Source of the DNA: Chrysomallon squamiferum
Taxonomy: Eukaryota > Mollusca > Gastropoda > Neomphalida > Peltospiridae
Reading direction: 5' to 3'
NCBI GenBank assembly: GCA_012295275.1
Contig: CM022667.1
Coordinates: forward strand, 12,595,038-12,659,037
Length of the DNA: 64,000 nucleotides
In this document: positions 15,958 to 40,765 of the stretch, piece after piece
How positions within the stretch are numbered: position 1 is the first letter of the stretch
Layout: each line of letters opens with the position of its first letter
The notes under the pieces: generated by a model
Seen by the model: the letters and a program-made list of their open reading frames with translations, nothing else
Told to the model about the DNA's origin: nothing
The model's database searches: none
Translations under genes and position numbers: made by a program

Positions 15958-16447
15958 TTCTAACTTTCATCTCGTGATATATTTATTCCGGCTATAATCC
16001 TGCATGTGTTTGTTTATGACATTTGTTTATAAAATATTTGTTGATTGGGTTGACTAACTTCCATCTACCAATAGAAATGCGCGTTACAAATAAGTATATT
16101 TCATCAGGAAATAACTCATTCCAGCATTTCTTTTTCTGCATTTCAGTGTTGTAATTACTTTTATTTTTGTTTATTAATTTAACTTTTTTTTCACAGATCT
16201 ACATTTTGTGTTTAGTAAAGCAAGATCACGTTACGTAAAAAAGAAACTTAAAATGTACAGTATTGTATTAAATCGTTAAAGATTATTATTTTTGATTAAT
16301 AATTAATTTATTTACCTTGGGATGAATGGAAGTCATAAAATAAATTTAATATTCATTTTCCAGTGCAGTGAAATATGTAAACTGTATATATTATTATTTT
16401 TAAAAAATTACTTTTATTATTATTGTTATTATTGTTATCATAATCAT

Positions 16448-16503
16448 CATCACATTATCATCATCATCATCATCATCATCATTATTATTATTATTATTAT
16501 CAT
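16448..16503. repeat. Trinucleotide (TCA)n/(TTA)n tract
   Basis: Runs of TCA and ATT units. The poly-Ile and poly-Asp/Asn frames over it are by-products. Confidence 0.9.
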
Positions 16504-16672
16504 CATATTTAATGTTATAAATGAAGATTTTCTGTTTAGGCAAGGCTCCTGCATAAAAATTGTATTTTAAATTGATGATCGATATGAAGAGAGATGAATC
16601 AGATTTATCTTTGCAGTTCTGAGTTGTTTTATTTTCCATTCTATCCTCTCTTGACTAATGTTACTAAAAGTA

Positions 16673-16674
<2 letters not shown>

Positions 16675-16710
<36 letters not shown>
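16675..16710. repeat. (GT)n microsatellite
   Basis: About 18 uninterrupted GT units between CYBA and PIGN. Confidence 0.95.
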
Positions 16711-16711
<1 letters not shown>

Positions 16712-16983
16712 TGTCTGATATGTGCATTCTTGTGTGATTGATATGGACATAAAGAAAATTAACAAATGTAGATTAGAAAAAAGTTTTGTCTCATACAATC
16801 ATTACAAAACCACCTTTTAGCATATACTTAATAAAATTAAAATGTACAAGTCAGTTGTTTTGTATTAATGACTGCATACAACTTGTGACTAAATATAATT
16901 AAATGCTTTTAGTTTTATTTGTTGAATGAATCTTAATTCATTATAAGAAATATTTTTTTTTTACTATTTCAGAGATCTGAAAG

Positions 16984-30023
<13,040 letters not shown>

Positions 30024-31272
30024 CAGTGTTTTATAAACAATACACAGAAAAGTCACTGATTGCTTCACTCCATTTTCAAAATGAATCTGATACAACAATA
30101 TTCCAGTATTTAATTTCTTTTTTTTTTTTTTTTTTTTTCTATTTTTTTTTTTTTTTTTGCATGTGAAAAACATTATTAAAAATACATCTCCATCATTGTG
30201 CAGCCATAGTGGCAAGATTGATTTTTAAAGATATTTTGCTTTCCTGATATATTACTGGTATTAAGTGATAGGTTTTTTGTTGTGTAGTCTTATCATCAGA
30301 TGTGATTTTTTAAATTGAAACAATCAAAACCTTATAAAAAAATAAAATACAGAAACAGTATTATGGTTCTAATAATTATTATTTGTTATTACATGAATAC
30401 CAGGTAAAAATAATAATGATTATAAATATCATCACCATCAATATTTATTATCTGTATTTGTATATTAGCCAATTTATTTATTGTTGGTGTTTAAAAATAA
30501 TGATCAAAACATTGTTTTACTGTTTTTATCTCTTTTTTCTAATTACAGTATTTTTCAACATTTTTACTTGTACTGAATACAGTATATATTTATTGTTCTT
30601 TTGGTTTATGGGTTATTGTTGTTACTGTTAAAATAGTATTTGTTGTAACAAATGTGTTAAATGATTTAATCTTTTAATTTTTTTGCATAAGATGTATTAA
30701 TATATTGTCTGTCAGCAGACAAATGTATGAATGTGTGTATGAATGCATGTGTATGTTACAAATGAATAAAACAACGATTACAGAATGTTTTGTTTTTATA
30801 TTTACTTAATTTTAAATTATTTACTTAATAACAACTGTGAAAATAAAGGCTTTTTCATAATATTTTAATTTTTTGTTGTGTTTTTCATGAAAATATTTTT
30901 TACTGCAATCAGAAATATATCACCATTTCCAAGAATTATGTACAGTAAACCTATAAATAAATATATAAAAAACCAGATTTTGAATATTAATAATAAGTCA
31001 AAAAGATATATATATATATATATCTGAATATGTCAGTTTTATAATCATTCAATAAACTATAAAACTTTTTTTTGTTTGTTTCTTATTTAAACAAAAGATA
31101 AATTTAAAAATAAAAAGCAGTAGTAATAATGAGTAATTATTAATAATTTTATTATTGTTGTTTAACTCAAAAATAATAACAAAATATCGAGACAAATTTT
31201 ACGATAGACCTCGATGATGGATCTCTTACTTTTTGGAGGAAATCACACGTAAGACAACTACAGTGAACCATC
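30024..31272. other. PIGN 3' UTR and short intergenic gap
   Basis: The first 740 bases fit a PIGN 3' UTR ending at the AATAAA of 30765-30770; an earlier AATAAA is at 30341. It includes two long T-runs at 30117-30158. The rest, to the start of C18orf21, is plain AT-rich sequence with a TA tract at 31007-31022. Confidence 0.6.
30765..30770 (+). promoter_or_regulatory. Probable PIGN poly(A) signal
   Basis: AATAAA 742 bases after the PIGN stop, followed by a T/G-rich stretch (GTTTTGTTTTT), as expected downstream of a cleavage site. Confidence 0.5.
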
Positions 31273-34200
31273 ATGGAAGTGGAAAGTTCGGTAAAGTTAT
31301 CTTGGAAATGTCTGAAAAAGATGGCAACCATTTATAAAGAAACAAATCCAGCTTTATCAAGATATTATTTGTAAGTTATTTAAATAGATTTTTTCGAAAC
31401 AAAACTGGAACACAAATGACACTGAGAAAAAGTCATTTTTCAGAATCTATGAATTGACGATCGCTCAATCATCGACTCGGTGCAGTCACAGTTATTACTA
31501 TATTTAATAATATTACTTTTATTAGTGTTAAAGGAATTGAATCAGTAAACTTAGTAAGTTATTCATTCGTGGCATAAAGAATAATATCATAATGATTTAG
31601 GTGATTAGGTTGATTAATAGTTATTAAGAACAGTATTTCACAGAAAATCATAAATTAATAAGAGATCAGTAGCGTATTAGACTATTACCGAATCAATTAA
31701 TGAATTATAATGATAATCGGATAATGTCAATGGTGAGTATTAATTAACAATAACTATTAATTTATTAACTTTTATTTTCAGTTAATTTAATAATTAATTT
31801 AATAGCTTTGTCTAGCATAAAGAAAATAAATATGATAATTTAAATTTTTTAAAAGTTACACGTTATTCATAATATTCTTTATCATGTTCCATATGCCATC
31901 AAATTATTTAAAATATTAAACTTTGTTTTATATGTTTTCAGGTCAAGATCAGTGAAGATGAAAACAAAAGTAATCAGTAATATGTCAGGTATAAATTAAT
32001 GAATATTTACTTAACATTTTAATATTAACAGTTAGGTGTTAATTTTTATTTATTATAAAGATATGAACTATTCTTAACGTTAACAGCATAATAGCAAGTG
32101 TTCATTTTTTTATGAATTACTGGTCATCAACCTTTGATGATGGTAAAGAATGATGGGTGTAATTTCTTTAATATATATATTCTTCAATTTCCTGATATTA
32201 TAATCTTATTAGAAATAAAATAGAACAATAGATAAGATAGTTTAACTTTTGTTGATTAATAAAGGATGAAAAAACTGTGAAGAATCTCGATAATAGTTTG
32301 TTGTTGAAACAGTCTTATAGATCAATGGAAAAAGTCAGTTTTACTACAATATTTTTCATTGTTTTGCAAATGTAAATAAGAAAGAACAAAACATTTATTT
32401 ATGAAATCTCAAGAACATTAATTTTATTGTATTATACAGCCAATGCTGTGATTCCAAAGAAGACAAGTTATTGTTTTCACTGTTTTACTATACTCCATCC
32501 TGACAACCATAGTGTTAGAATTAAACCAAGGATTCGCTTGTTGGACAGTCTGAAAAAACTCTTACCCCAAACCAGTTCTAAACCGCTTGGAACATTTCAA
32601 GAAAAGATGGTGGATAGGTATCTTCATAGTAAAAATAAACTGGTGAGAGTGAATTGCATTTAATTTTTGTTTTTTTTTATTAAAAAGGATTATTTTGTGT
32701 AGATGATGTTAACAGTTTATATTTTATTTTTTGTAATTTTATTTAAAGAAAAAAAAAAATTATCTTTGAAAAACCAGACTATCCAGACATGATTATAATT
32801 CTTGTAATGTTTATGTCAATATACTGTACAGGTACCGGACATCCTGAAATCTGGAAAGACCAGAAAACCAGAAGTTTTTTCCTGACACATTTTTCATAGT
32901 TTGTTCACCAGACCAGAACTACTCTTTCATCCATTCACTGCATTGTTTACATGTCAAGACACCACAGTTGTGTATCATCAATTTTCTTTAAGTTTTCAAT
33001 AAACATTTTAGGTAATTTTAAAACCAGTATTAATCATAATGGTATTAATCATAATATAAAAACATTTTTCAGGTAATATCCTGTTTTACCTGTGAAAAGA
33101 ATTTAAAAATTGATTGTCAGAGTCGTGAAGAGAGAAAGAAAAAATTAGCAGCACCACCTCCACCTCAGATAGGTAAATATTCTCTTTTTAACCTTTTTTA
33201 ACTAATTCATATATTCATTGGAGAAATGTTAATTTTTGATCTTTTTTTTTTTTTTTTTTTTTTTTATATTTTCAAAATAGTTTTAAGATAATAAAAATAA
33301 AAAATTATCTTTCACAATTTTGTAAATTTATTTTTCATAACAGATAATTTTTCTGTAAATGTATCATTTTATTACTTTCTTAATTTTATATTCATTTCTA
33401 TCTCAAAAATTTTTAAGAAGAGAAAGTTAAAACCAAGAAGCAGAGGCAACGAGAAAAGAGAAGAAAAATGAAGCAGAAAAAGAAATTTTGTAAATTCTTA
33501 TTTGACAATGAAGAAGAAGCATTAGCTGCTAGTAAGAAAAACAGGTCAGTGATTTCTGGGGGTTTTTTTTTTTTTTCATTGTCTCTGATTATAATGTGTG
33601 CATATACACATACATTTAACATTTGCTTAAATCTGTCTATGTTTACATCTTGATTTGTTTGTGTATGTGCATATGTACATATATTCCTCCAAATGAATAT
33701 GTATATATCTTCATAATTATATATTACTTGGTATTATCTTCAAGTTTTGACTGTAATTATGTCCAAAACCTTAGTGTGAATTTCCATTTGCACTGAAGTC
33801 TTTTGCAGCATTCATTTTCTCAGATTTTCGCATAATCATATCAAACCACTAAATATCCAGTAGATTTTATACTGAGATGTCAATAAGCATTCATTAAATT
33901 AGCATAAAGAGGTTTAGAATAAGTTCTTTTTTTTTTTTCTTTTTTTTCTTTTATTTCCAATTGATAATATTTTTTATATATTTTTATAAACAAGAACAAC
34001 AAAATGTTTTATATGCAACATTAAATATTCCAGTCCAACATCTACTAATATATTATCCTAAGTTTATGCTGACTTTAACTTAGTTTTCCTATTTTCAGTG
34101 AACCATTAGATGATTCTGAACAGTCTTCAGTTAGTATGGAGAGAGTAACAGAAATAAAACTTTCACCAGTAGAGAAAGAAAAACCAGAAATCAAACATGT

Positions 34201-34432
34201 GAACATTAGTCAGAAAAACACAACATCTCAACTTCTAGGGAAAGTTACGCAGAATAATAATTTGTTTAAAAACTCTGTTTCAAGAAAACGTAAAAACGTT
34301 GTGATAAATTCTGACTTAATCTCTAAGAAGAAGAAGGGTCGTGACATACACCTACAGCTGCAGAAAGTTCTTGCTGCTGACAAACAGAAAAAGTCAGGAA
34401 ATTCTCTGGAAGATTTTCTTTCCAGCCTGTGA
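31273..34432 (+). CDS. C18orf21: C18orf21 family protein (RMP24, RNase MRP-associated)
   Basis: Exons: 31273-31370, 31942-31988, 32440-32642, 33073-33172, 33418-33544, 34099-34432, joining in frame to 302 residues (human about 220). Recognised from YCFHCFTILHPDNHSVRIKP, which matches the human segment around CPYCFQLLVLDNSRVRLKP, from ISCFTCEKN (human VTCKTCNRT) and from the C-terminal DFLSSL (human NFLSSL). Cys60/Cys63 and Cys120/Cys123 form two CxxC pairs, a zinc-ribbon arrangement as in Rpr2-type RNase P/MRP proteins. A very basic Lys/Arg stretch follows at about 150-180. The human protein has been reported as a nucleolar RNase MRP component; the same role here is inferred. The long tail makes it larger than the human form. 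TCAIM follows on the same strand about 500 bases on. Confidence 0.88.
32773..33020 (-). mobile_element. TIR-element family copy 1 (fragment)
   Basis: In C18orf21 intron 3. On the minus strand it aligns along about 190 bases with 51157-51494: shared blocks include CACAACTGTGG, GAAAGAGTAGTTC, GGTCTGGTGA, AACTATGAAAA and TCTGGTCTTTC. One end is preserved as TACTGTACAGGTACCGGAC near 32822; an ACCAGACTATCCAGAC word at about 32773 may be a relic of a terminal repeat. The far end is truncated. Confidence 0.65.
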
Positions 34433-34937
34433 TGTGATTTAAGGATATCAAAAAGAAAATCAATTTCAAAAGTTATAAATTTTGCTATAAAAAATTAGCA
34501 TATATAATATATCTTTCATGTTTGTTGACTAAATAGTGTGAGATGACAATCTGCATGGTGGAAACATTTGCCTTGGGACTAATACGTTGCTGGATCAAAT
34601 CTTAAAAATAAAATGATAGACAATGATTTGTTTTATGTTTTTGATTATTAATTTACTTCTTTATTTGTGTTGCTTTTCATTTGCCTAAAATTATTTTAAT
34701 TTATTTTTAAAAAATTTTTTTAAATTTACCCAATAAACTTGTATATTACCATAACTTTTAGGAGGTAACCTAAAATAGGCCTCCAACAAGCAATGGGAGT
34801 TACCTCCCCTTATATCTTCTTTGATCGTGGGAAAGTATGAAATGATTAAAACAAAAACGAAAGTTTCTTTCGTTGACAAACGAACAAAAATGAATCTCTT
34901 GTGATATTCATATGTGAAATTTTCGATATTTACGGAA
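34433..34937. other. C18orf21 3' UTR and TCAIM promoter region
   Basis: A poly(A) signal AATAAA lies at 34607-34612, 175 bases after the C18orf21 stop. The remaining 325 bases before the TCAIM ATG must contain its promoter. No TATA box is evident. The spacing is short for this genome. Confidence 0.6.
34607..34612 (+). promoter_or_regulatory. Probable C18orf21 poly(A) signal
   Basis: AATAAA 175 bases after the stop codon, the first hexamer in the 3' flank, followed by a TTTGTTTTATGTTTTTG stretch. Confidence 0.6.
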
Positions 34938-36948
34938 ATGTTGAGATCTTTAATCCAGAGGTTTGTTTTCTTATTATTTTTAATGTTTTATCAGTCGTCA
35001 ATGTATTCGCTGACCTTGGCATTGCCGGTGTCAATTATTTTTATTTTAAGAATAAAACCTAAGGCTCTAAGACAACTTGAAAAATTTAACAAAGTTTTGT
35101 ATTATCTTCCGATAATTATTTTTAAATTCATATATTTAATCATAAAATGTAATGTATGACAAATTGTTTGACCCCAAAATCAGATTTAACTTGCTTTAAC
35201 TTAGTCGTAAAAGATAAACAGAATTTGAAAACGGAACGTGACAAAAAGTTTATATTTTTAAAAATAAAAGTAAATTAAACGTTCCAGCATTTTCTAAATA
35301 TAAGATACTGACGAGTTTTAGAAATAAAATTCAATAAAGACAGTTTTATATTTTATGTGTTGAAAAATAATAAATGTATTAAAGATTTTAATTTATTTAT
35401 TTATTTTAATTTATTATTTATAAATTTATTGTGAAACAGTTGTTTGAGTTGTTGTTTGATTATTATAGTTATTATTTTTATTTCATGTATTAACAGACTG
35501 CGATACAAGATTTGCTACATTAATGTTCAGAATTTGTCCACTCAGGAAACGGCAAATGCTCTCAGACCATTTTACTTCATAGTTCATCCAGATCTGTTTG
35601 GAAAATACCCACGAGAAAGAGTAAGAGAAACATAAAACATGGATATTTAGATTTTTCTCATTTAGGATACCTAATAATAATTATAACAATACGGAAATTT
35701 GTTTATTATCCTTTTCACGTATTAAATTGGATTAGTATAGGCGCTTTATATTTAAAGGTTGGAATATTCAGGAAGGCCATTGTTTGTGATTTTGAATAAC
35801 AGTGAATGGAATCAGATGATTTATTCTCAGCTCTTAGCATTACCTAGCTGCAATAGCTATAAGACAAGAACAAAAGATATTAATCTTTCTACATATTCAA
35901 TAAAACACAGTTTTTTGTTTTTAGAATATTAATGAAGAATCTCTGAAGAAACTTCACGAATACTTGTCATCACTGCAGAAAACAGGCTCAGCCAAACCAG
36001 CCAATATTTTATTTTATATTCGACCTCAAGAAGATGAGAAAAGCTGTAAGATAATCTCTGAGATTTGTCTGTCTAATCTGTTACTGTGATAAAGATTAAT
36101 GTTATTATCTGTTGTAAAAATATTAACTGTTTTTAATTCTGTCTTAGTTTTGAAAAAAAATTTTTTTTTTAAAAGGTGCAATTTTCTTACAATTATTATT
36201 AGTATTTTAATAATAGTAGTGATAAAAATCATTGATAATTTACTAATTTGCAGATTTAAATAAATATTAAATTATTATTTGAATATCTACAAATTTTGTG
36301 GTTATTTTCTTGTTTTTTGTCTCTCCGAATAATAATTTAAATATTTATTAATTTGTTCGAATCAGAGATTATTAAAACTATTTTTGTGTTCAAAATATCT
36401 TTTATTTCTAGCCATTACAATAAAAACCAATCAAAATGTGTTTTTTTCATTTCTAGCTACTCCACTGAAACCAATCAAAATATCTTTGACATCAAAAGAC
36501 TTGAAAGTCACAGTAGAAAACATTCTGAAAACATGTGGCCTTCCAGTTGACTACTTAAAGAGTATTCCTGAAAAGAACAAATCAGGGTCTCAGAATCGAC
36601 CAATAAAATGGCATCCGAGTTATTACGCAGCAACAGGGATCCAGAATCCAGACGAGGCAGTCAAACAGGAGATTATCTTAACCTTCAGGTTAGTTTAAAT
36701 ATTTATGTTATACACACCTAATACATAATATTCACCTTCCATTCCTGTATTTAAAAAAAATAAAAAAATTAAAAATTAAAAATCACAATCATGGTTAATT
36801 GAATTAAAGAAATTTTGCACAGATTTATTTGACTTTGTATGTATTGTTAATGATCTGTTAATGATAATGTAGCTGGAAAATTAATGACTCTGGTAGTTTT
36901 TACAATCATTTAAAAAAAAAATTATGTTTGAATCCTACGTGTGTAGTC

Positions 36949-36979
<31 letters not shown>

Positions 36980-37097
36980 GTATGTGTCAATTGCTGAGTG
37001 AATGTATAAGTATACACTTCCATGTCTTTGTCTGTCTTTTTATTGGTTTGGTCTCTCTCTATCTTTTCTCTCCCCCCTCTCTCTCTCTCTCCCCCCT

Positions 37098-37185
<88 letters not shown>

Positions 37186-40100
37186 ACTCTCCCCCTCCCT
37201 CCCTCCTTTTGTTTATGTGTATGTTTGTGTTCGTGTACACACAGTTACACACACATAATACCTATATCTTTCTGTATATTTCTATATGTACTTATGGACC
37301 AGAACCTTCATATATTCACCATCTGTAACTAATCATTTTTGTGTATCAGGTCTTGGCTGAAAAGAAACATAGATGAGTCGCGGTCTCGGACAGTCGCAGT
37401 GAAAGACATCCAGAATGATATCATACGAATCTGTGACTCACTCAAATCATCCATCGGACTAGCAGACATCAGATGGGACAGTGTCTGGTGGAACGCTCAC
37501 TTCCGAGGTTGTCTCAAAAGCTTTTACAGAATGTACAAAGAACACCCGGAAAGGATAGCAGAAGTTTTGAGAGGTTTGTGCAAAACCATTTTCATTTATA
37601 TTTATATTTATATTTATATTTATATTTATATTTATATTTATATTTATATTTATATTTATATTTATATTTATATTTATTATGTTATGTTATGTTGTTATGT
37701 TGTTACATTGTTATATTATATTTATATTTATATTTATATTTTTTGTTTGTGTATGTGTGTGTGGTTTTAGAAATAATTTATATACTTGGGGGAAGTAATA
37801 CAGAAATTTTATTAATTTAATTTTAAACACTTTCCACACTGAATGTATATCTGCCGTTTCCTGGTTAGAATTTTTATTATTTAATATATGATACCCCGTT
37901 AAATAGAAAATAATAGGCTTCTTACAATTTACTGAATTACATATTTTTGACATTATAAAACTTAAGTAATTTGGTGTATTGAGCTGTTATACTTAACTAT
38001 CAGACAAGACTTTAATTGAAATTAAATTTTAAAATTTGTACATATAAACTACCTTTATGCACAGGCTTCAAAACTTGAGGGATAAAAAGAAAAACAGGAA
38101 TGTTGGTTAACTAATGATTCACATTTATTTTGATAATTGATTTAATCGGTCTTTTCATATTATTATGAAGTGTTATAAAACGTTTCAGTGAATCCTAATA
38201 TGAAGATTTTCTGATTTTCATGTATGTTTTATGGCAATAGCGTAATGTTTAAAAAAGTATTTTTCAGACATCCTAGATTTACATTTAGTTGAATTAATTT
38301 CTGTGCTATATGACTCATATATTAATGTGGTGTACTTATTATGTTGAATTTCAGGTCGTACTTTGGTCTTTTCCAACAATTCAGGAGTCAGTCTTCATGG
38401 AGAGATTGTTCTAAGTATTGAAGATGTCCCCACTCACTGGATGATTGTGAGTTTAATACAGCACTGTAATAATACAAATACTTGACTACATACTTAGTTT
38501 AATTACTCATAAATCTGATTTCATATTAGCTGATGTAGTTAAAGTGAACCATAAAATATAATATTGCATCGTGTGATATAAAGCCATAGTTGTTATTTAG
38601 TGGCAGATTCTTATCAGTTACACTGAAGGGATCATTAATATGCATTTTCCTGTAAATAGGAAATATTCAATACCAAATGTTTTAGATTATTTTTTGTGGG
38701 AATTTCCATGTTGTATGTCTGAATTCACCATTTGTATATATATAAAGAGTTTCAAAACAAAACATGACATATAGCAAAATTTAAAAAAAAAAAAAAGAGT
38801 TACTGCCACTAACCTTTTTACAGTGGATAACCACATATCTTCCATTTACACCTTTTAATAAAGCACAGTTATTGTCACTGAGAAAGGTGCTTTTATTTCA
38901 AATTCAATAAGCTTTTTGTTTCAGAATAGTGTCAATGGATTTATTTAGATGTTTTTATTTGCCTATTATCATACCATCAATATGCCTGTCTCTTCTATTA
39001 GTATTTCACTTTTCATTAGTCTTTGATTTAAGTAATTCTTATACCCAGAACTTGTATTTCTTTATAAAAATCAGCTACTAATGAGCGTTCGAGCATATGA
39101 TGCTGTGTTAGAAAGATTGCCTTTTATGGAGAAAAAGCTGTCAGAGTTGTTGAACGACATTCAGATAGTGCGGAGAAAACGTCATCATCACATCATGATG
39201 GCAGAGGAGTACGAGTTGCTGCTGAATAAACTGCTGAACTCTCTGAGAAAGTGCCAGGATGTCGCCAAATCTAACCTGTTTGAAGAAGATTTGTCTCATT
39301 TAGAACTTGTTGTCGAAGGGTGAGGTTCGAATAATGTTTAAATAATGTTGATTATTATCGAGTTAAAACCAGAACAAACGTAGTAAGCAGATTCAAAGAA
39401 AACGCTGTAAAAATAAGAAATGAAATTAAATTAAAATTGTGATGTCAGTTTTTTAGTTATTCTCAAATATCAAGGCTAAAAAGAACAAAAAATTGTAAAA
39501 CAGAAAATTAATGTTTATAAAACAGTTGTCAGGAAGGCATATTAAAAAAAGTAAATGTTTTTTTGCGGTGGGGGTTGATGAAAATTCAAACTTGTTGAAA
39601 AATTAAGTTCTTAAAATTAATTACTGAATTTAAGAAAATATGCAAAGAAACTTGAAAAATGCTTAAAATCCATATTGATTTCGAAATTCAGGACATTCCT
39701 GTTAACAAAAAATCTCAAAAGAATAAGGCCTACATAAAACATAATTTCACAAAACCAATATAATAACAATAAATAATGATCATATACCAAGAGACAGTAA
39801 AACGGATGAAGTTAAAAGAAACTAAAAATTATAAAATTTTCTTTTAAAAATCAGTATAATTTTGTCCCAACTCCAATATTAAACCACTGATATTAAAACT
39901 TTATTTCTCCAGTTTTTCATTTCTCTGTTCTTTTGTCTTTCTGTTTTCCTCAGGGAGTCAGGTCCATTGGCCTTGTCATCAACAGGTCAGTTTTGGTCCC
40001 AGCGTCCATCCCTGGTTCTCTTGTCATCGACTGCATTGCAAAACACAAAGACCAAGCACATTTAATTCTGAGGGAAATACTTGGGTAACTTGTACATGTT

Positions 40101-40765
40101 TGTAAAACAAAATCTAATAAACAGAAAATATTACTGTTTGATCAGTCACAGAGATCCTATTTTTAAGTTATAATATTAAAACTGAAAGGTACTTTTTTAA
40201 TAAGACAAAAACACTTTAAATATTTTTAACTGAATAATCTTAAGTATATACTTAAGCATTATTTGACAGGCAATATAATGCTTACATTTTAATGCTTGGG
40301 GTTAAATTTTTTATTAATTTCTTTTAACTTTTTATTTTATTTACTGAATTTTTTGAATTATTACTTACTATTTTATTTATTTAATTTTTTCAATTATTAC
40401 TTATTATTTTCTTAATTTCTTAATTATTATTATAAAAGATTATGCATGTTTGTTTTTTTTATAATAAGAAAAAAACCACTTTAAAAAAAATCAAGACTTT
40501 TTATTTTTTATTTTTCAGCTCTCTACAACAGGAGGAAGCTGTTGTACAGAGGTGTTTAGAAGACCTGCAGTTATCTTCCCTGACTAAAGATGAAAATGTC
40601 ACACCTCAGCAGATGGTCAGGTGCTGTCAGAAGTTATCCCACGAGGCCTGGATGTTTGAAACATGGCTGACGGAAGCCAGATTGCGTGTGTCGCACTACT
40701 ACTCTGTGATGCAGGATGGTGAAATTTGTATTCCGTGGGACTGGGTGGGTGATACAAATTTGTGA
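34938..40765 (+). CDS. TCAIM: T-cell activation inhibitor, mitochondrial (TCAIM) homologue
   Basis: Mitochondrial protein with a degenerate J domain; in mammals it affects mitochondrial metabolism and immune signalling, and its molecular reaction is unsettled. Exons: 34938-34960, 35497-35620, 35925-36045, 36457-36688, 37350-37573, 38355-38446, 39075-39319, 39962-40084, 40519-40765; 476 residues (human 496). The N-terminus MLRSLIQRLRYKI is short, basic and hydrophobic, as for a mitochondrial presequence. NALRPFYFIVHPDLFGKYP carries the J-domain HPD triad at 38-40. Family signatures continue with RPIKWHPSYY, LADIRWDSVWW and, at the end, HYYSVMQDGEICIPWDW, nearly identical to human. Exon 8 needs the acceptor ending at 39961; the AG 8 bases upstream shifts the frame to a stop. 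Exon 4 has a second in-frame acceptor 45 bases upstream. Confidence 0.93.
36370..36475 (+). repeat. 45-bp tandem duplication over the exon 4 acceptor
   Basis: Two successive units of the pattern CAAAATnTnTTTT...TTTCTAG followed by C..TAC.A..AAACCAAT, then a third start (CAAAATATCTTTGACATC) that runs into exon 4. Each full unit carries its own polypyrimidine tract and TAG acceptor, at 36411 and 36456. Confidence 0.8.
37077..37182. repeat. (CT)n microsatellite
   Basis: About 50 CT units with short C-rich interruptions at both sides, in TCAIM intron 4. The overlapping Ser-Leu frames are by-products. Confidence 0.95.
37593..37742. repeat. (ATTTAT)n hexanucleotide microsatellite
   Basis: About 14 ATTTAT units, a GTTAT-rich interruption at 37678-37715, then about four more units. 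It starts only 20 bases after the donor of TCAIM exon 5. Confidence 0.95.

Larger units (their letters stand above)
15958..16983. other. Divergent intergenic region CYBA / PIGN
   Basis: About 1 kb between the oppositely transcribed start codons, so it probably holds both promoters. No clear TATA box or GC-rich promoter island is visible. It includes a TCA/TTA trinucleotide tract (16448-16503) and a GT tract. A TTTCAG acceptor at 16965-16972, 11 bases before the PIGN ATG, implies a noncoding PIGN exon within this stretch. Confidence 0.6.
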
